64,000 bases of DNA from Rotaria macrura (Eukaryota > Rotifera > Eurotatoria > Philodinida > Philodinidae): assembly GCA_900239685.1 (NCBI GenBank), contig OENT01000651.1, positions 24,526 to 88,525 on the forward strand, in the 5' to 3' direction. Made by a program: the position numbers and the translations under genes. The notes below the pieces were generated by a model. It saw only the letters and a list, made by a program, of their open reading frames with translations, ran no database searches and was not told the DNA's origin. Shown here piece by piece: positions 15,101 to 27,675 of this stretch (the stretch's first letter is position 1; every line of letters starts with the position of its first letter).

Positions 15101-17880
15101 AAACACATATAAAATTCATTTGAATATGTTCCTATGATGAACATATTACTAAATTCTACTCAATCTACGTAGTTCGTCTAACCATTTGATTACGCTTTGC
15201 GATTTTTTCTTATGTGTGCGCATTCCATCTCTTATTGAAATGTAATGAACGCATGATGCTATTTCCCTGTCACTCGATGAACATGCTTTTTCCTTTTTAC
15301 AACAGCAAGCGGAAAATGAATCTTTTTGCTTTGCCCTTTTCTCCATTAACTTAGTTTTTTTTCTTCGCATAGTCTTTCTCTCGCTGTTTTTTTTTTGTTC
15401 GGAAAATTATTTGTAGTTTGTAGAAAGCGCAGAAGAGAGAGAGAGAGGGTAACTATTGAATCGATCTATTCTTGTTGTGCATGTGTGTTGTTTGAGCATG
15501 CATTTCAACTCCGACTAGCCTACGCCAGTTGGAAAGCGCGGTGAAAGCGCGCAATGAAAAGAAAATATCGTGACAACAGCACTGACACTTCTCCTTCTAC
15601 TTCTTCGGAATCTTTAACTACACTTGTAAGTTCTGCATTACAATGTATATTTATATGGAAATTACGATCTTCTTTTTTTTTCATTCATCATACACGCTCG
15701 GTCTGAATAATTGTCTTTTCAAAAAAAAAATAGACATAAAGATAGTAGTTTGCCATTGTGACACGTGTCGATTTTCCTCCTCAGTGCTACTTTGAACTGA
15801 ATCGTCGAGAGAGCATGCAATTACTATCGTTCAAGCCAAAGGAAGATACGCAGATGGTCGTACAGCAGCAAACATGTCGTATCCTATATCTATTGTGACA
15901 AATGTTCGATGCAAACAAGAACGGAAATCGCCTCTGGCGAGTTAGAATGAACGTGCGCTTTCTCCAGTAAAACAATGATGAATAGAAAAAGCGCGCGTGA
16001 GTGAAGTAGGGAGAAAAAGCCAGAAAAGCATCGATGCAAAATACATATCATAGTATTGCGTGCCAAGTAATTAACTTTCGAGCCGTGTTGAATATTTCTC
16101 TGGTTAAAACGGAAGTGCTTATGTTACTCACTAGATAGTCTTCTATTTCCAATTGCTAATTATGTGTTTCACGAGAAACAAGCGTACAGGATTAGACAAC
16201 GAACGCGACAAGAGAAAGTAATTACAAGTAGTAAAGGAAAAAAGACTCCGGGTAGCAATCTGAGAATGACGTTGATATAAGCATGAAACAAGTTCAGTCA
16301 TAAACACGAGAGTAGCTTACATTAACTAACCTTAATTTTTTTTTCTATTTTAGATGAGTCGTCCCATTCAAGTGAAACCTGCTGATAGCGAATCACGCAC
16401 AGGTAATTAACCGATCTTTTTTTCGATTGGTCCCCTCTTTTTTATGCTTCGATCATATCATTTGTTGGTTGACTGATATCATTTTAAAAGAATCTTTGCA
16501 GATTAACAGGACACATACACGTATGTACTTGATCGGTAAATATGCGAGTTGAAAAAAAAAGCACACCAAGGAAATTAGCAAGCTTTTGTTCATGAGAGAA
16601 AACGGAAGTTAATCGACATCAATCGAAGTTCCATTTTAAACTCCTACTTTCATATCATTGAAAATAAATGAAGGAAAGAAATTGCAAGCTCTTCCGCTTA
16701 TTTCTTTTTTGTCTTACTCCCTATGATGATAATCTGTTTTAAATAGCACTTGTTTATATCACTCTAAACGACAGCAGCAACAAAAACTAATGTGAGTTAG
16801 TCATCATATATATTTTGTCGTTTATTTATTAATGGTAGTAATTGGTGCCTGTGTTGTTCCTGACCACGTTTTTTTTTCTATTTCTCTAAATAAATGGTGT
16901 AACGTCAAATCGTCGTGTTGGTCTTTAATGTGCTCAGCCTCATCGTTGTAAAAAGTCACCAACGTCTTCTGGTCTATTTTTCTCGTTTTTATGCTAATGA
17001 TTATCTTTTTACTGCAAGTTTTCTCTGTTGTTTCATCATGCCGCATACATACGTGCCTACAGACACACACATACATTTATATCAGGTTAATTGTTGTTGC
17101 AGACAAAAGAAAATTCTTCTTCTTTTTTTTCTAACTGTAGAAAAGCAGCAAGGCTCACTCATAAAAAAGAGAAGTCAGAGAGATGAATGAAACAAATTGT
17201 CCAATCGGTATGTGAGTTGGTGAGCAGCAGAATCCTCTTTTCTTCTGATAGACAAAAAAAGGAGCCTAATAAGATTTCCCATCGTCGACGCTCGTCGTCA
17301 GAAAAAAAAGGAAACTTGACCCGACATATAGAAAAGAGTGCCGGATAGCTAGCTAGGTAGTTGAGAAAGAGAAGAGAAAAAAAAGGAGGAAAGAAGCAGA
17401 AGCAAAAAAGAGTGACTACTTTTTCCGGTCGACAAAAAAAGAAGAACAAGAGTAGTAGACGTTTGAGATTTCCGAGCGAAGAAAAGAAGAGAAAAAGTTT
17501 CTTTTTACATCTTCATCAACATTCTCTATTCGATTCCATATCAAACATAAATGATGGTCGCAATGTCAAACGAATCTCAAACACAATATTCAATTCTAAG
17601 TAATCGAATACGAAATATAGGTGAGAGAATAAAAGAGATTTTTTAATTCTTTCTTGTTTGTGTGTGTTTGTGTATGTGCGTACTTCATTTGAAATACAAC
17701 TTCAATGAATAACACATTTATTAAGTGAAGGAAATCGACTGCTGTGTTATGGGAGTATAAAATATAATAGAACAGATGAATAGAGAGGTGAAACATGTCA
17801 TATGTCACAATGAATGATTAATAAACTAGATAGCCCGTCAGACAGAAACGGTATATCCGGTGAAACGATTAGTTTATGTA

Positions 17881-17912
<32 letters not shown>

Positions 17913-20370
17913 AGTGTGTGTATGTGTGTACATGTGGAGAAATGACAGGTGTTTTATAGATGCGAATAAGTGTAAGTCTGAAATATTGAATTAATCTTTT
18001 ATGGTGTTTTTTCTTTGATTTTTATAGAAGATCGTAAACTATTCGTTGGGATGTTAAATAAACAAATGACAGAAGAAAATGTTCGAACGATCTTTGAACC
18101 GTACGGTACGATAGAAGAATGTACAATATTACGAGGACCTAGTGGTGATAGTAAAGGCTGTGCATTTGTCAAATATTCTACGCATAATGAAGCTCAACAA
18201 GCTATTCAAAATATTCATGGAAGTCAAACGTTTCCAGGTGCATCATCGTCCATTGTTGTTAAATTTGCCGATACAGAAAAAGAACGACAACTACGACGAA
18301 TGCAACAATTAGCTGGACCTCTTGGACTTCTCTCTAATCCATTAGTACTACAACAAATAGCTGCCAATTTAAATTATCAAGGATATACACAATTACAACA
18401 GCAAGCTTTATTAGCATCGTCAACCGGTACTCATCCAACAGCATACACGACTATACCCATTTTGACAACATCTGGTCAACCAATGAGTAATGGCACTATG
18501 ACACCATCAACAGGTAAATAAACAAAAAGAAAAAAAAGCGCAAACCAAAGTAAAAATAGTAGGAAAAATGATGTTGTATAAATATAGAAGTTTATTATAT
18601 TCAGTAAAAAATTGAGTGACTATAATCTCATAGGTGATTGTGACAATATGGACTTTCCTAACTATTCTTTAGTCAATGCATCTCCTGTCAATAACGGTCC
18701 TGCAACTATTTATCAAACAACAGGACCAGCAACAAACGGTCAATCAACTGATTTATTTTCATCAGGCATGCAATATTCAAGTAAGTTTTTTTTTTGTCTT
18801 GAGTAGACACGAGAAGGTTTTCGAAGTCACGACAACAGAAGCATTGCATCGTTGCCACTTCTTATGAAATATTTTATGCATTCCATAGTAGATACATTAT
18901 TAAGCTTTATCATTTACTATTGATATGGGTAAAACTTAGCGCCATCTATCTATATGGCCAAAAGGTTCGCAGTGTAGAGAACTTGTGATATTGAATAGAT
19001 TATTAGATCGAGAAAGTCTTTCTCTGAGCATGCCTGTGCATATTTTATTCTGTAGTAATAAGCTCATGCCTATGTGTTTTTTTGCTTCTTAACAGTTTGT
19101 ATATTACGCTTTTATCCAATAACGGAAATCCTTAAGTCATGAGAAAATCGAATATTTTAAGTTCAATAGACAAACTAATAAAATGAACCAGACGATTTTC
19201 TGTGTTTTTATTCACAATCAACATTTTAACGCTCGTCTAAATTTAAGAAAAACACATTCACTCAATACTAACAATTCGTTACTTTTTATTTGTAAATCAA
19301 AATTCATACTAAAACCATACTTGACGTGGAATACATAGACATTACTGTGAGGTCACGGTGTTTTAGCTGCAGAAAATCAGTTACATATATTTTTATGACG
19401 GTTTCTGACAGAACTTCAGTGAAATACACCGTTTTATTGTAGCTGTTGTTGGTCCAGCTATTGACACGGCGACTGGTATTCAATTACAACAGGCTACAGC
19501 TTATACAACATTACCTGGACAATATCCTATCTATGCTCCAGCAACTATATATTCTCCATTACCAACAACAACACTTATTCCAGGCGCCATAGCTTCACCG
19601 GGCAAAGAAGGTTAGTAAAGAAAAACTAAATTTATTCATGAGACTCGTTCTTCTTTCGTCAATGCAGCTTTTTCTTTTCTTTCGACATAATAATAATAAT
19701 AATAATAATAATCACTTTCGATTTCATAGCTTTACCGCAGTTCTTCGGTCCAGAGGGTTGCAATCTTTTTATCTATCACTTACCTCAAGAATTTGGTGAT
19801 TCCGAACTTGCATCCATGTTTCTGCCATTTGGCAATGTTATATCGGCTAAAGTTTATGTTGATCGAGCTACTAATCAATCAAAATGTTTTGGTACATATT
19901 TTTCTTTTTGAGAGAAGAGAAAAGCCAAAGAGTAAACGAACGCAAATACAGAAAGAAAGAAAGAAAAAAGATTTGAACTATGTGCTGGATCGCCGCATCA
20001 AGATTTTCCAAATTAATTATAATAATATTTTTTTAATAATTTATAATATTGATGTTGTGATGTGACAATCCAATGCAGTTCTCGTTTTTTCCTTCTTCTT
20101 GCACTTGCGCTCTTTTATTTTCTCTTTTCTCACTTGTTTCTCTATTCTTCTTACTAACAGAATTCAATGTCGTTTTCTTTTTGTTGTTCTAGGTTTCGTC
20201 TCGTATGATAATCCACAATGTGCTCAACAAGGTGAGGCACTTTGCTCATATTATTTTGTTTTCTATTTCATTTTCGTGTAGCCATACAATCGATGAATGG
20301 ATTTCAAATTGGCATGAAGCGTTTAAAGGTTCAATTGAAGCGGCCAAAAGATTTAGCCAAACCGTACTGA
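12122..20370 (+). CDS. CELF: CELF/Bruno-type RNA-binding protein, three RRMs
   Basis: CUGBP/Elav-like splicing and translation regulator that binds GU-rich RNA. Exons: 12122-12557, 13534-13616, 16354-16402, 18028-18513, 18634-18780, 19443-19610, 19730-19891, 20193-20231 and 20282-20370. They are phase-consistent and give about 552 aa. RRM1 has KLFVGQIPR (about residue 105) and RGCAFLTY. RRM2 has KLFVGMLN (about 193) and KGCAFVKY, preceded by the family linker [15 protein letters not shown]3 has NLFIYHLP (about 467) and CFGFVSY, the latter split by an intron. The C-terminus [13 protein letters not shown] is typical of the family. The N-terminus is Ser/Thr/Gln/Pro-rich. I chose ATG 12122 because it follows a good acceptor (AG at 12107-12108); an in-frame ATG at 12089 is the alternative and an upstream exon is possible. 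Introns 2 and 3 are 2.7 and 1.6 kb. The gene is convergent with the transporter downstream. Confidence 0.92.
15554..15625 (+). CDS. Candidate alternative first exon of CELF
   Basis: Within CELF intron 2 a 72-bp segment starts with ATG, stays open for 24 codons (a hydrophilic Ser/Thr-rich peptide beginning [11 protein letters not shown]) and ends at a consensus GTAAGT donor in phase 0. The next CELF exon, at 16354, also begins in phase 0. Splicing the two would give an isoform lacking RRM1 but keeping RRM2 and RRM3. The sequence before it is locally GC-rich (repeated GCGCG and AAGCGC). This is inferred from phase and signals only; it could be a chance open segment. Confidence 0.4.
17876..17912. 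repeat. (TA)n microsatellite in CELF intron 3
   Basis: Alternating TA run with one interruption, followed by a GT-rich stretch, about 120 bp upstream of the RRM2 exon. TG/TA-rich tracts close to an acceptor are the type of sequence CELF proteins bind, but no regulatory role can be claimed from sequence alone. Confidence 0.7.
19686..19713. repeat. (TAA)n microsatellite in CELF intron 6
   Basis: About nine copies of a TAA/ATA trinucleotide lie in the 119-bp intron just before the RRM3 exon that begins at 19730. Confidence 0.8.
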
Positions 20371-20967
20371 AATTTCAGACACACAGGCATACATGTACAC
20401 ACACACATACACACTTCACACAGTGTATTTTCTTTTCTTTCTAGTCACATACTATTATGTACATAAAAAATGATGAACGAATTTTTCTTTTCTTTCTATT
20501 TAACAAAAAAACACAAAGGGCAATCGAGAGTGTATGTGTCTCTGTGTGTGTCTCTATTCCCATTCCATAACTACTAGTCAAACAAATCTATTCCGATTGT
20601 TAAGATATTATTTGGTATAAATTAATATTGAGATCAAAATACAGTCAGTCATTCCTCTCATCTTTTTTATATCATGCGATTTTGTTGCGTTAAAGATTTT
20701 TCTTCTTTCTTATAACATGATTATTATTCACTCGCTCCTTTTTTTTTGTCGCAATAACACTTTGTTGATTTCTTATGTTGATCTACTGCATCTTTTTTCT
20801 TCATTCGAAGGCGTATAAAGCCTTGCATCTTCCTAGTTTTTTTTTCTCTTTTAAGAATAAACTAAAATTATTAATTAGAAGAATAATCATTTGTGATATG
20901 AGGAAAAAACCAAGAGAAACAAATAAACCAAGAACAAACAACTCGAGCAACGAAAACAGTTCGAAAT
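20371..20967. other. Intergenic region between convergent 3' ends
   Basis: About 600 bp between the CELF stop codon and the stop codon of the opposing transporter gene. It is AT- and pyrimidine-rich with CA/GT runs near 20390-20420 and 20530-20555. It should hold both 3' UTRs; I see no gene. Confidence 0.6.
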
Positions 20968-23863
20968 TTAAATATTTTTATATGATTGACTTGCATAATC
21001 TGGGATAAAACCATTGTAATATGGTCCAGTTGTATGCAATATTGGATGATGTCGAGATGTTAATGCAGCATCAGGATGATTTATTCGTATTGTATCAAGA
21101 TTTAATCGATTGAAGTTAGGTTCACTTCGAACTAATGGTATAATAGCTTGTTTATGCTCAGCACGACGTTGATCATATTTTGCCTGAAAACAAATTTTTT
21201 TTAATGAGAGATTAAAACAAAAACTATAACCAGCGTAAGTTTCTGTCGAGTTTTTATGCTTGTTTTTCTTTGTCCAGTTATTCAAGAGCACTGTTTGCTA
21301 TGTCTACACATACTAACATTCTAAAAGAATCCAACTTCGTTCATGAAATAGTACTTATGCGGGTGAGTCATCGACATGACCACAAAGAATTTTTGCGACT
21401 TCTGAAGTTAAGAATCATAAAGTTTGAACATAGAACAAGCCCATATTTATCGATGAATGGTTGTTCTAGCTAAATTTTAATATCCGATTCAAACTATGCG
21501 AACGAAAGAGTAACGAAACGCAGGCTTTTGATAAGAAATGTGTGAAATGATAGAAACACATTGGTTTAGAGCTTTAGATATGAATATATGCATTTTAAGA
21601 TTAGAATCATGAATAGTATGTAATTAGTCTTCGTCAAATTCTCTTGAACGCACCTTATTGTAATAGAAAGAACTATTCTGATATCCTGTTTGTCTAGAAA
21701 TGAAATTGTTGCGAAAACAAAAGAATTGTATCCATTAAAATGGTTTGTAGTAAATTCAAGTTTTTCTCAAAGTTAAGATTCAATGATAAAATCTAATGAT
21801 ATCTATCCTAGAAGAGGCGTGACTGAACTCGAAGAAATACTATTTTTCGCCTATCTGTTTTCTTGTGATAGACACTATATCAACAGTATGAAATCAATAT
21901 TTCAATCTCACTACAATAAACAAAAATCTAAAAGGAGTTCGATGTTGTAGTAAATCTAGGATAGTATTACGAAATTTTCAATTCAGAGTCAGACACAACA
22001 AAACTATCAAAAAAAAAAAGAAAATCACGATTAAATCACATTGTTTCACTTTTTGATTGGACTGATATTAAGATCTGAAGTTTAGTAGAACTATCAGCAC
22101 AATCGTTGGTTAAAAGAAACTTTCTTTAACTGTTTGTTATTCTCATCAAAGACTTTCTTATAAATGCATTGGAGGCACAACGGATAGATATCGATTTGGA
22201 TGTTTTTCAAACTCTCTTATGATCTATTGTCGCAAATACAATATTTCGAAAACTTAATTTTCTAGAGCAACCTACTTTATTATAGTACAAAACACCTAAT
22301 AAAGCACAACTCATGCCAACAACATTTGTCGTTGTAACAGGATTTCTTAATATTAGTAATGAGATGCAAATAACAACAATACGTTTAGTACTATTAGCGA
22401 TACTGTAAGATAATGGTGATACAAGTGATATCATAGTAAACGCCACGACATTGTGCAAAAAATTGAGTACACCATCAATGGATAAATAAAAAAATATTTT
22501 CATTGCTCTATCATGTGTATGCTAAATACATAAAAAGAAGCATACATATTCTTTTGAGGTTTTTTCAAGGAATTCGATTTCCTAATCACCTACTCACGTA
22601 TTTCGTATTATAATATATATCCGTACCATCGTAAAAAAACCAGAATGGTACAAATAAGCACCATGATATTTTAGCTAATAAAGCAAGTAATGCGAAATGA
22701 TGAATTGATATATCCTTTAGAGACTATATTTAAGTATAGACTAAAAACATATTTTGAATATGAATCAAAACAAATTTAATCTACTTTTTTCGAATAAATA
22801 TTTTGTAATGAAAAACCAAATGTCGAAAGTAGAGCACTGATAAGACCAACAAAATTAAATGAAATTTCAGTTACTGTCGCGATAATAACACCAACAATAA
22901 TAGGAACAAGAGATAAATAAACAGGTAATGATTGTTTTTCACGTAGAATTAAACGAGATAGAATTCTAAATAAAGGAAATACATATGATTATAAGGTTGT
23001 CCATGTGACAAAATATATTTCAAGCTTGTGAAATATTCATTTCTATTAAAGATCAGTCAATATAGATGACATCGATTATTCGCTCTTGTCTATTTTCACA
23101 TGACATGAATTTTTGTGCATCTCTCGTCGTTGAAATACTTCTCGGTATTCTTTCATTTGTTAATATTGATGAAACTACGAAAAATTCTTATTCTATGAAT
23201 AGATTTCAATCATCTTGAAAGAAATCATAAATGATTCGATATAATCTTTGTCATAGTCAATTTCATCTTGTTGACTTTAATTTATAGAAACTATTTTTGT
23301 GTGCGTTTTGTATGCATCGAATAAGCCTTTAAAGAAAAAGTAAGAAACACTTACACAGTGAAGAGAGGCATCGTTGCTTTGACCGTATGAGCATAAGAAA
23401 CGGGTACTTTCCAAAGACTAACGTGAGATGATAGTTGTGCGAGAAATTTGCCTATTGATAAAGGAACAATAATTTTCAAATAATATATTCGATTTTGATG
23501 AAGATAATCGGGTGATGGAACTTTCATTATGCTTCAAAAAAAAAGTATTAAAGATGATCAATCGAATGCAATCAGCATGTATACATACCGAAGAAGTGGA
23601 ATACTTAATATCCAAACACTGAAAAGTTGTACAAGTGTAACTGTTAGAGGAAATGGAAATTCATTAAGTAATTCTTTCACAATAACATTGCCCGCTGCTG
23701 ATACACCTAATAGAATTAGTATGTGTAGTGAATTCGAAAGATAAAATAGCGAATCAATGATTTACTTACCATACCAAACGAGACATAGAGTAACTATTTG
23801 AAGAACTTCAAAAATAAGTGAATCTCGATGTTTTATCATTCTTATGACCGTATGATTATTCAT
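20968..23863 (-). CDS. SLC35E1: SLC35E1-like sugar-phosphate/nucleotide-sugar transporter
   Basis: Member of the TPT/SLC35 family of multi-pass Golgi/ER transporters. Minus-strand exons are 23863-23770, 23706-23589, 23531-23355, 22965-22785, 22723-22598, 22521-22276 and 21183-20968. All are GT-AG and phase-consistent, giving about 385 aa, close to the size of animal SLC35E1. Diagnostic blocks are [12 protein letters not shown] with FPFPLTVTL (exon 2), [18 protein letters not shown] (exon 3), [12 protein letters not shown] and [10 protein letters not shown] (exon 4), [14 protein letters not shown] and [13 protein letters not shown] (exon 6). The final exon is a hydrophilic cytosolic tail. The first exon encodes a short N-terminus starting MNNHTVIRM and leading into the first membrane segment. 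The substrate is not predictable; human SLC35E1 is itself poorly characterised. Intron 6 (1.1 kb) is much longer than the others. Confidence 0.9.
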
Positions 23864-26800
23864 TAAATTATTTTGACTATGATGATTTTGATCTATTTAA
23901 TCATTTTTTAATTTCTTCATCATAATTGTGAATAAAAAACGAATCATTTATATATTTATCTGTGTATCTTTAAATGTTAAATAAGAAAATAGGTAAATAT
24001 TAACAAAAGGCGACGATGCTTTTTTTCTTCTTAATTATCGATTCGTTTCCGATGTCACCAATGTGACGAAAACTTATCTATTGTATGAAACGACAGAAAT
24101 ATGAAAGCAAAATGACACCAATAATCGAAGCAAAAGTATGCAAAGTGTGCGTACGTGTACATGCGTGATTCCTTATTTTTTTTCTCTATAACTCAGTCGT
24201 CGTCGTAGTACAGACATTCATTCTATGGCTAGTACCTTCACCATATAGTTTGATAGATGTCATAAGCAACAAATAGTAGGCTACATACAATTATATACAG
24301 TATAGACATTTGTAGAAACAGTCATATTTACAGTAAAATCTTTTTATTTTCAAGAATCTACTGAAAATTGTTTTAACTAGTTTAGATCGAAGAGAAAAAG
24401 GTTTTCGATTGTTGTATAATCGATTTTATGTTCTTTTCAATTGAGTTTCAATTTGTCATTTGTACGAATAAGTGTAGCAATGAAAAATATCAATACAATC
24501 AATGAAATAGAATTACAAGTAATTGTTGTTCATTTTGAAATTATTCTGTGTCGTACCAAGATAACATTAAACAAAACTCTACTGGTGGTTCTGAGTATCG
24601 GTCTGTTTTGGAATATTTACAACAAAGAAGGTTACAGGGTGTACGCACTATAGAAAGAGTAATATACCCATCGGTTGATGACATTGAAATCAAGCTTTAA
24701 TTGGATAGATAAATTTTTCCTTTTATGGTTTCCAGTCAGAAAAGTACAGGGCATGTCTGCGATCAGAAGTATATCAAGAAGATTATTCATCTTAATTTGA
24801 TTGGTATCCATCCATTGATGAATCCATTTGTCATCAAGGCGAATTTATAGAGAGCCAGATATTTCTCTGTAAAGAAATACACAGTATGAATCCTAAGCCT
24901 TTCTACTACATCCATTAGTGCTTATTTGACCTGATGAATGTCAAATATTTTTTTATTGTTTGTTTGATGTCTGTTGGAAATTTTATAACGCGCTTTATTA
25001 ATATGATTTATTTTGCCAATGATTTTTTGTATAACGAGTATCTCCGATATTTGATTAAGCGTCTGACAGAGAAGTTATTGTTTATCCTTGTAAAAAAGAC
25101 AATGATAAGATCATACCACATATCTTGCACAGAAAGGTTCTTTTGTCTACCTTAAATCCTTCGAAACAAAAAGAATAATTACTCGATGATATCTATCAAG
25201 TTTCAGAATAAAATGAAGAAGACAACTCTCTCACTAACTCTGATTAATATAGAGATAGAACAAAGCCGCAAATGAATTCTTGCATATTCTTCATTACCCT
25301 TCTGAAACTTTACTTCTTGTATAATTAGTATTATATTAATCACCTACTCTGCATTTATTTAGTTACACCAGAGGATTCACACACGTCTAGTTTTGTAACT
25401 TACCACGAGCTTAATTTTGTGTTCGAAATTAATAATTGAATCTGTTATCTGAACACTATCTCGATCTATTGTTTCTGAAACAAAATTTGACTCGATTCGA
25501 ATTTCAAGATCAATAGTAATTAGTACAATCAATTCAAACTTGCACTACGATTTTTTGTTGATGCTTCTTTTTCTAGGACGATTCACTTCTTCCAAATCAA
25601 TCAGAAAAATTTCAAATTCTGAAACAGTAAAATTTATTTTCAATGAATAATGATGAAAGACAAAAACATACCTACAAGATTAACCTCATGATAATGAATC
25701 TTAAACGAATTTTCAAAAGTGATATTATGAAATCGATTGACATGAATCACTACAGACGACCGTGTATTCATTCACATATTTATATGAATAACAACGGCTT
25801 CGATCCAATGTCAAACGGAATATTCTACCAAAAGCATCTATACACAAACTGATTGTAATATAATATATGGCGAGTGTGATTTCTTCTACAACATTGGGTA
25901 ATCAGTAAATATTTGATATTTGTCAAAATTTCTTTCTTTGTCAAGTTTCTTCTTGGTTAAATAGGTAAGATATAATTCGAAAGGCAATCACAAGAAGATA
26001 TTCCGTATAGACATAAAACTTTCATGGCTATTTAGGATGCTCAGCTAAAACTAGAGATCAGGTCGAAATCAGAAAATTTTGAGGTCAATCGACTCTAACT
26101 ATTTTTAAAATATTTAACAAGTCCTAGAGTATTTGCTTACAAGAACAACGAATCCAGTATTACTGGGACGACCGTCTCATAGTCAAATCAGATTACTTCT
26201 AGAAAGATCATTAATTATAACAGCTTGTTTGGATCTAGCTTTAGATAGATAGGTTTAGAGCTGAGATATAAAATAAAAGAATATAATTTCCTCGTTATTA
26301 ATTATCAAATTTTTGGTCAATATAGAGTGCAGATTGAATTTCAATGCTTTATGTAGATTGCATATACAGAGAGAAAGAATAAACCAAACATTTGATCAAG
26401 AGTTGTCAAACAATTCATACAAGTCTGCCATCTATCAAGTATAAACAGCGTTGCTCGTTCAATCGAAATATTATCATATAAATAAATAAATAAACAAAAT
26501 AATCTTGCTAATTAGTCAGTCAGCCAGCAAGCAAGAGAGCGAGCGCTATAACCATACATTCCCTCATTGGTTTACAATCTCCACCTATCTACTTATTTAT
26601 TTTGTGATTCAAATTCAAACAAACATATATATATGTTATATGTATAAGATTGAATTGGAGTTTTGTAACATCATAGCAGTTTCTTATCGATAAAAGGCAT
26701 ATGAAAAAAGAAAGAATGAAAGAAAAAGAACAACAATTCTGAAAATTAATGGTTCATTGTAGTTGTCTTCCTTTTTTTTGATTGTGTGTAAATTATATCG

Positions 26801-27675
26801 ATCATTGATCTCTCAACCAGTGTTTCCAATGGAAATCTAAAACAAAATGTACATGTACACTTTACTTATATCAGCAAAGTGTACGTTTACACTTTGTTTT
26901 TGGCACCAAAGCGTACAAAGTGTACAGAAACCAATTTTTTCGATCTAAAAAAAAACGTATAGCTCGTTTTGGAGTGATGAATATAAATTAAGATTTAGAA
27001 AGCAATTAGCAGGGATAGCAGGGCTGTGAAAGAGATATAATGATCACTTGTCTGAAAATATTTGGCTAAGGCTTTCTCGGAGTTTTCGACCAACTGTATT
27101 TCTTCATTTCAGTCACAGCACAGTCACCATCACATTATGTGGTCTATGCGAATCACATCAACCAGTGTGAAAATGTGATTGAAATTAAGAACAATGTAGC
27201 TAAGCCTCTCATTCAGACCCCCTTGCGTCCACCTGAAAATAAATGATGAATAAACATACTGTTTCATAATCTGACACAATATTTTTTAAAACATGCGAAG
27301 AAAATGAGTTGGAACAAAAAAAAATAATTCAAAGGTCACAGTCTAATATCTAATACAGTAGGCAAAGTTCTAGAATCAAAGTGTAAATAGTTTTTGCAAA
27401 ATGTACTGTGTACACTTTGGTTGTTAGAGCAAAGTGTAAATCACAGTGTAAATCAGAATCAGCAGATGTTCTGTACATTATACTTCTGCTTAGTACACCT
27501 GCTATTGGAAGCACTGCTCTCAACTTTCTATGTATTAGTCAGACAATTCAATACAACGAACCATCGAATCAAAAATCCAGTTTTTTCTCTCGTTTTTACT
27601 ATCCATCATTATTAACTAACATGAAAAGAGATTGCTATTTTTGCTTCCACCAATGTCATGTTTTACAAACTTTAG
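23864..27675. other. Divergent intergenic region, no gene seen
   Basis: About 3.8 kb between the divergently transcribed transporter and the DZF-domain gene. It is AT-rich. I see no conserved protein motif in any frame. A cluster of CAAAGTGTAC-type motifs in both orientations lies at 26851-27460. Confidence 0.55.
26851..27460. repeat. Cluster of GTACACTTTG/CAAAGTGTAC motifs
   Basis: Two clusters about 500 bp apart carry several copies of GTACACTTTG or its complement. The left one (26851-26933) has at least four, including CAAAGTGTACGTTTACACTTTG. The right one (27376-27455) has at least four, two on each strand. Opposed clusters of this kind may mark the sub-terminal repeats of a small DNA element. 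No target-site duplication was identified. Confidence 0.35.

Noticed and set aside
14052..26440. GCCATCTATC motif recurring near 14052, 18943 and 26428
   Set aside because: Only a ten-base match without extended flanking similarity; too short to call a repeat family.
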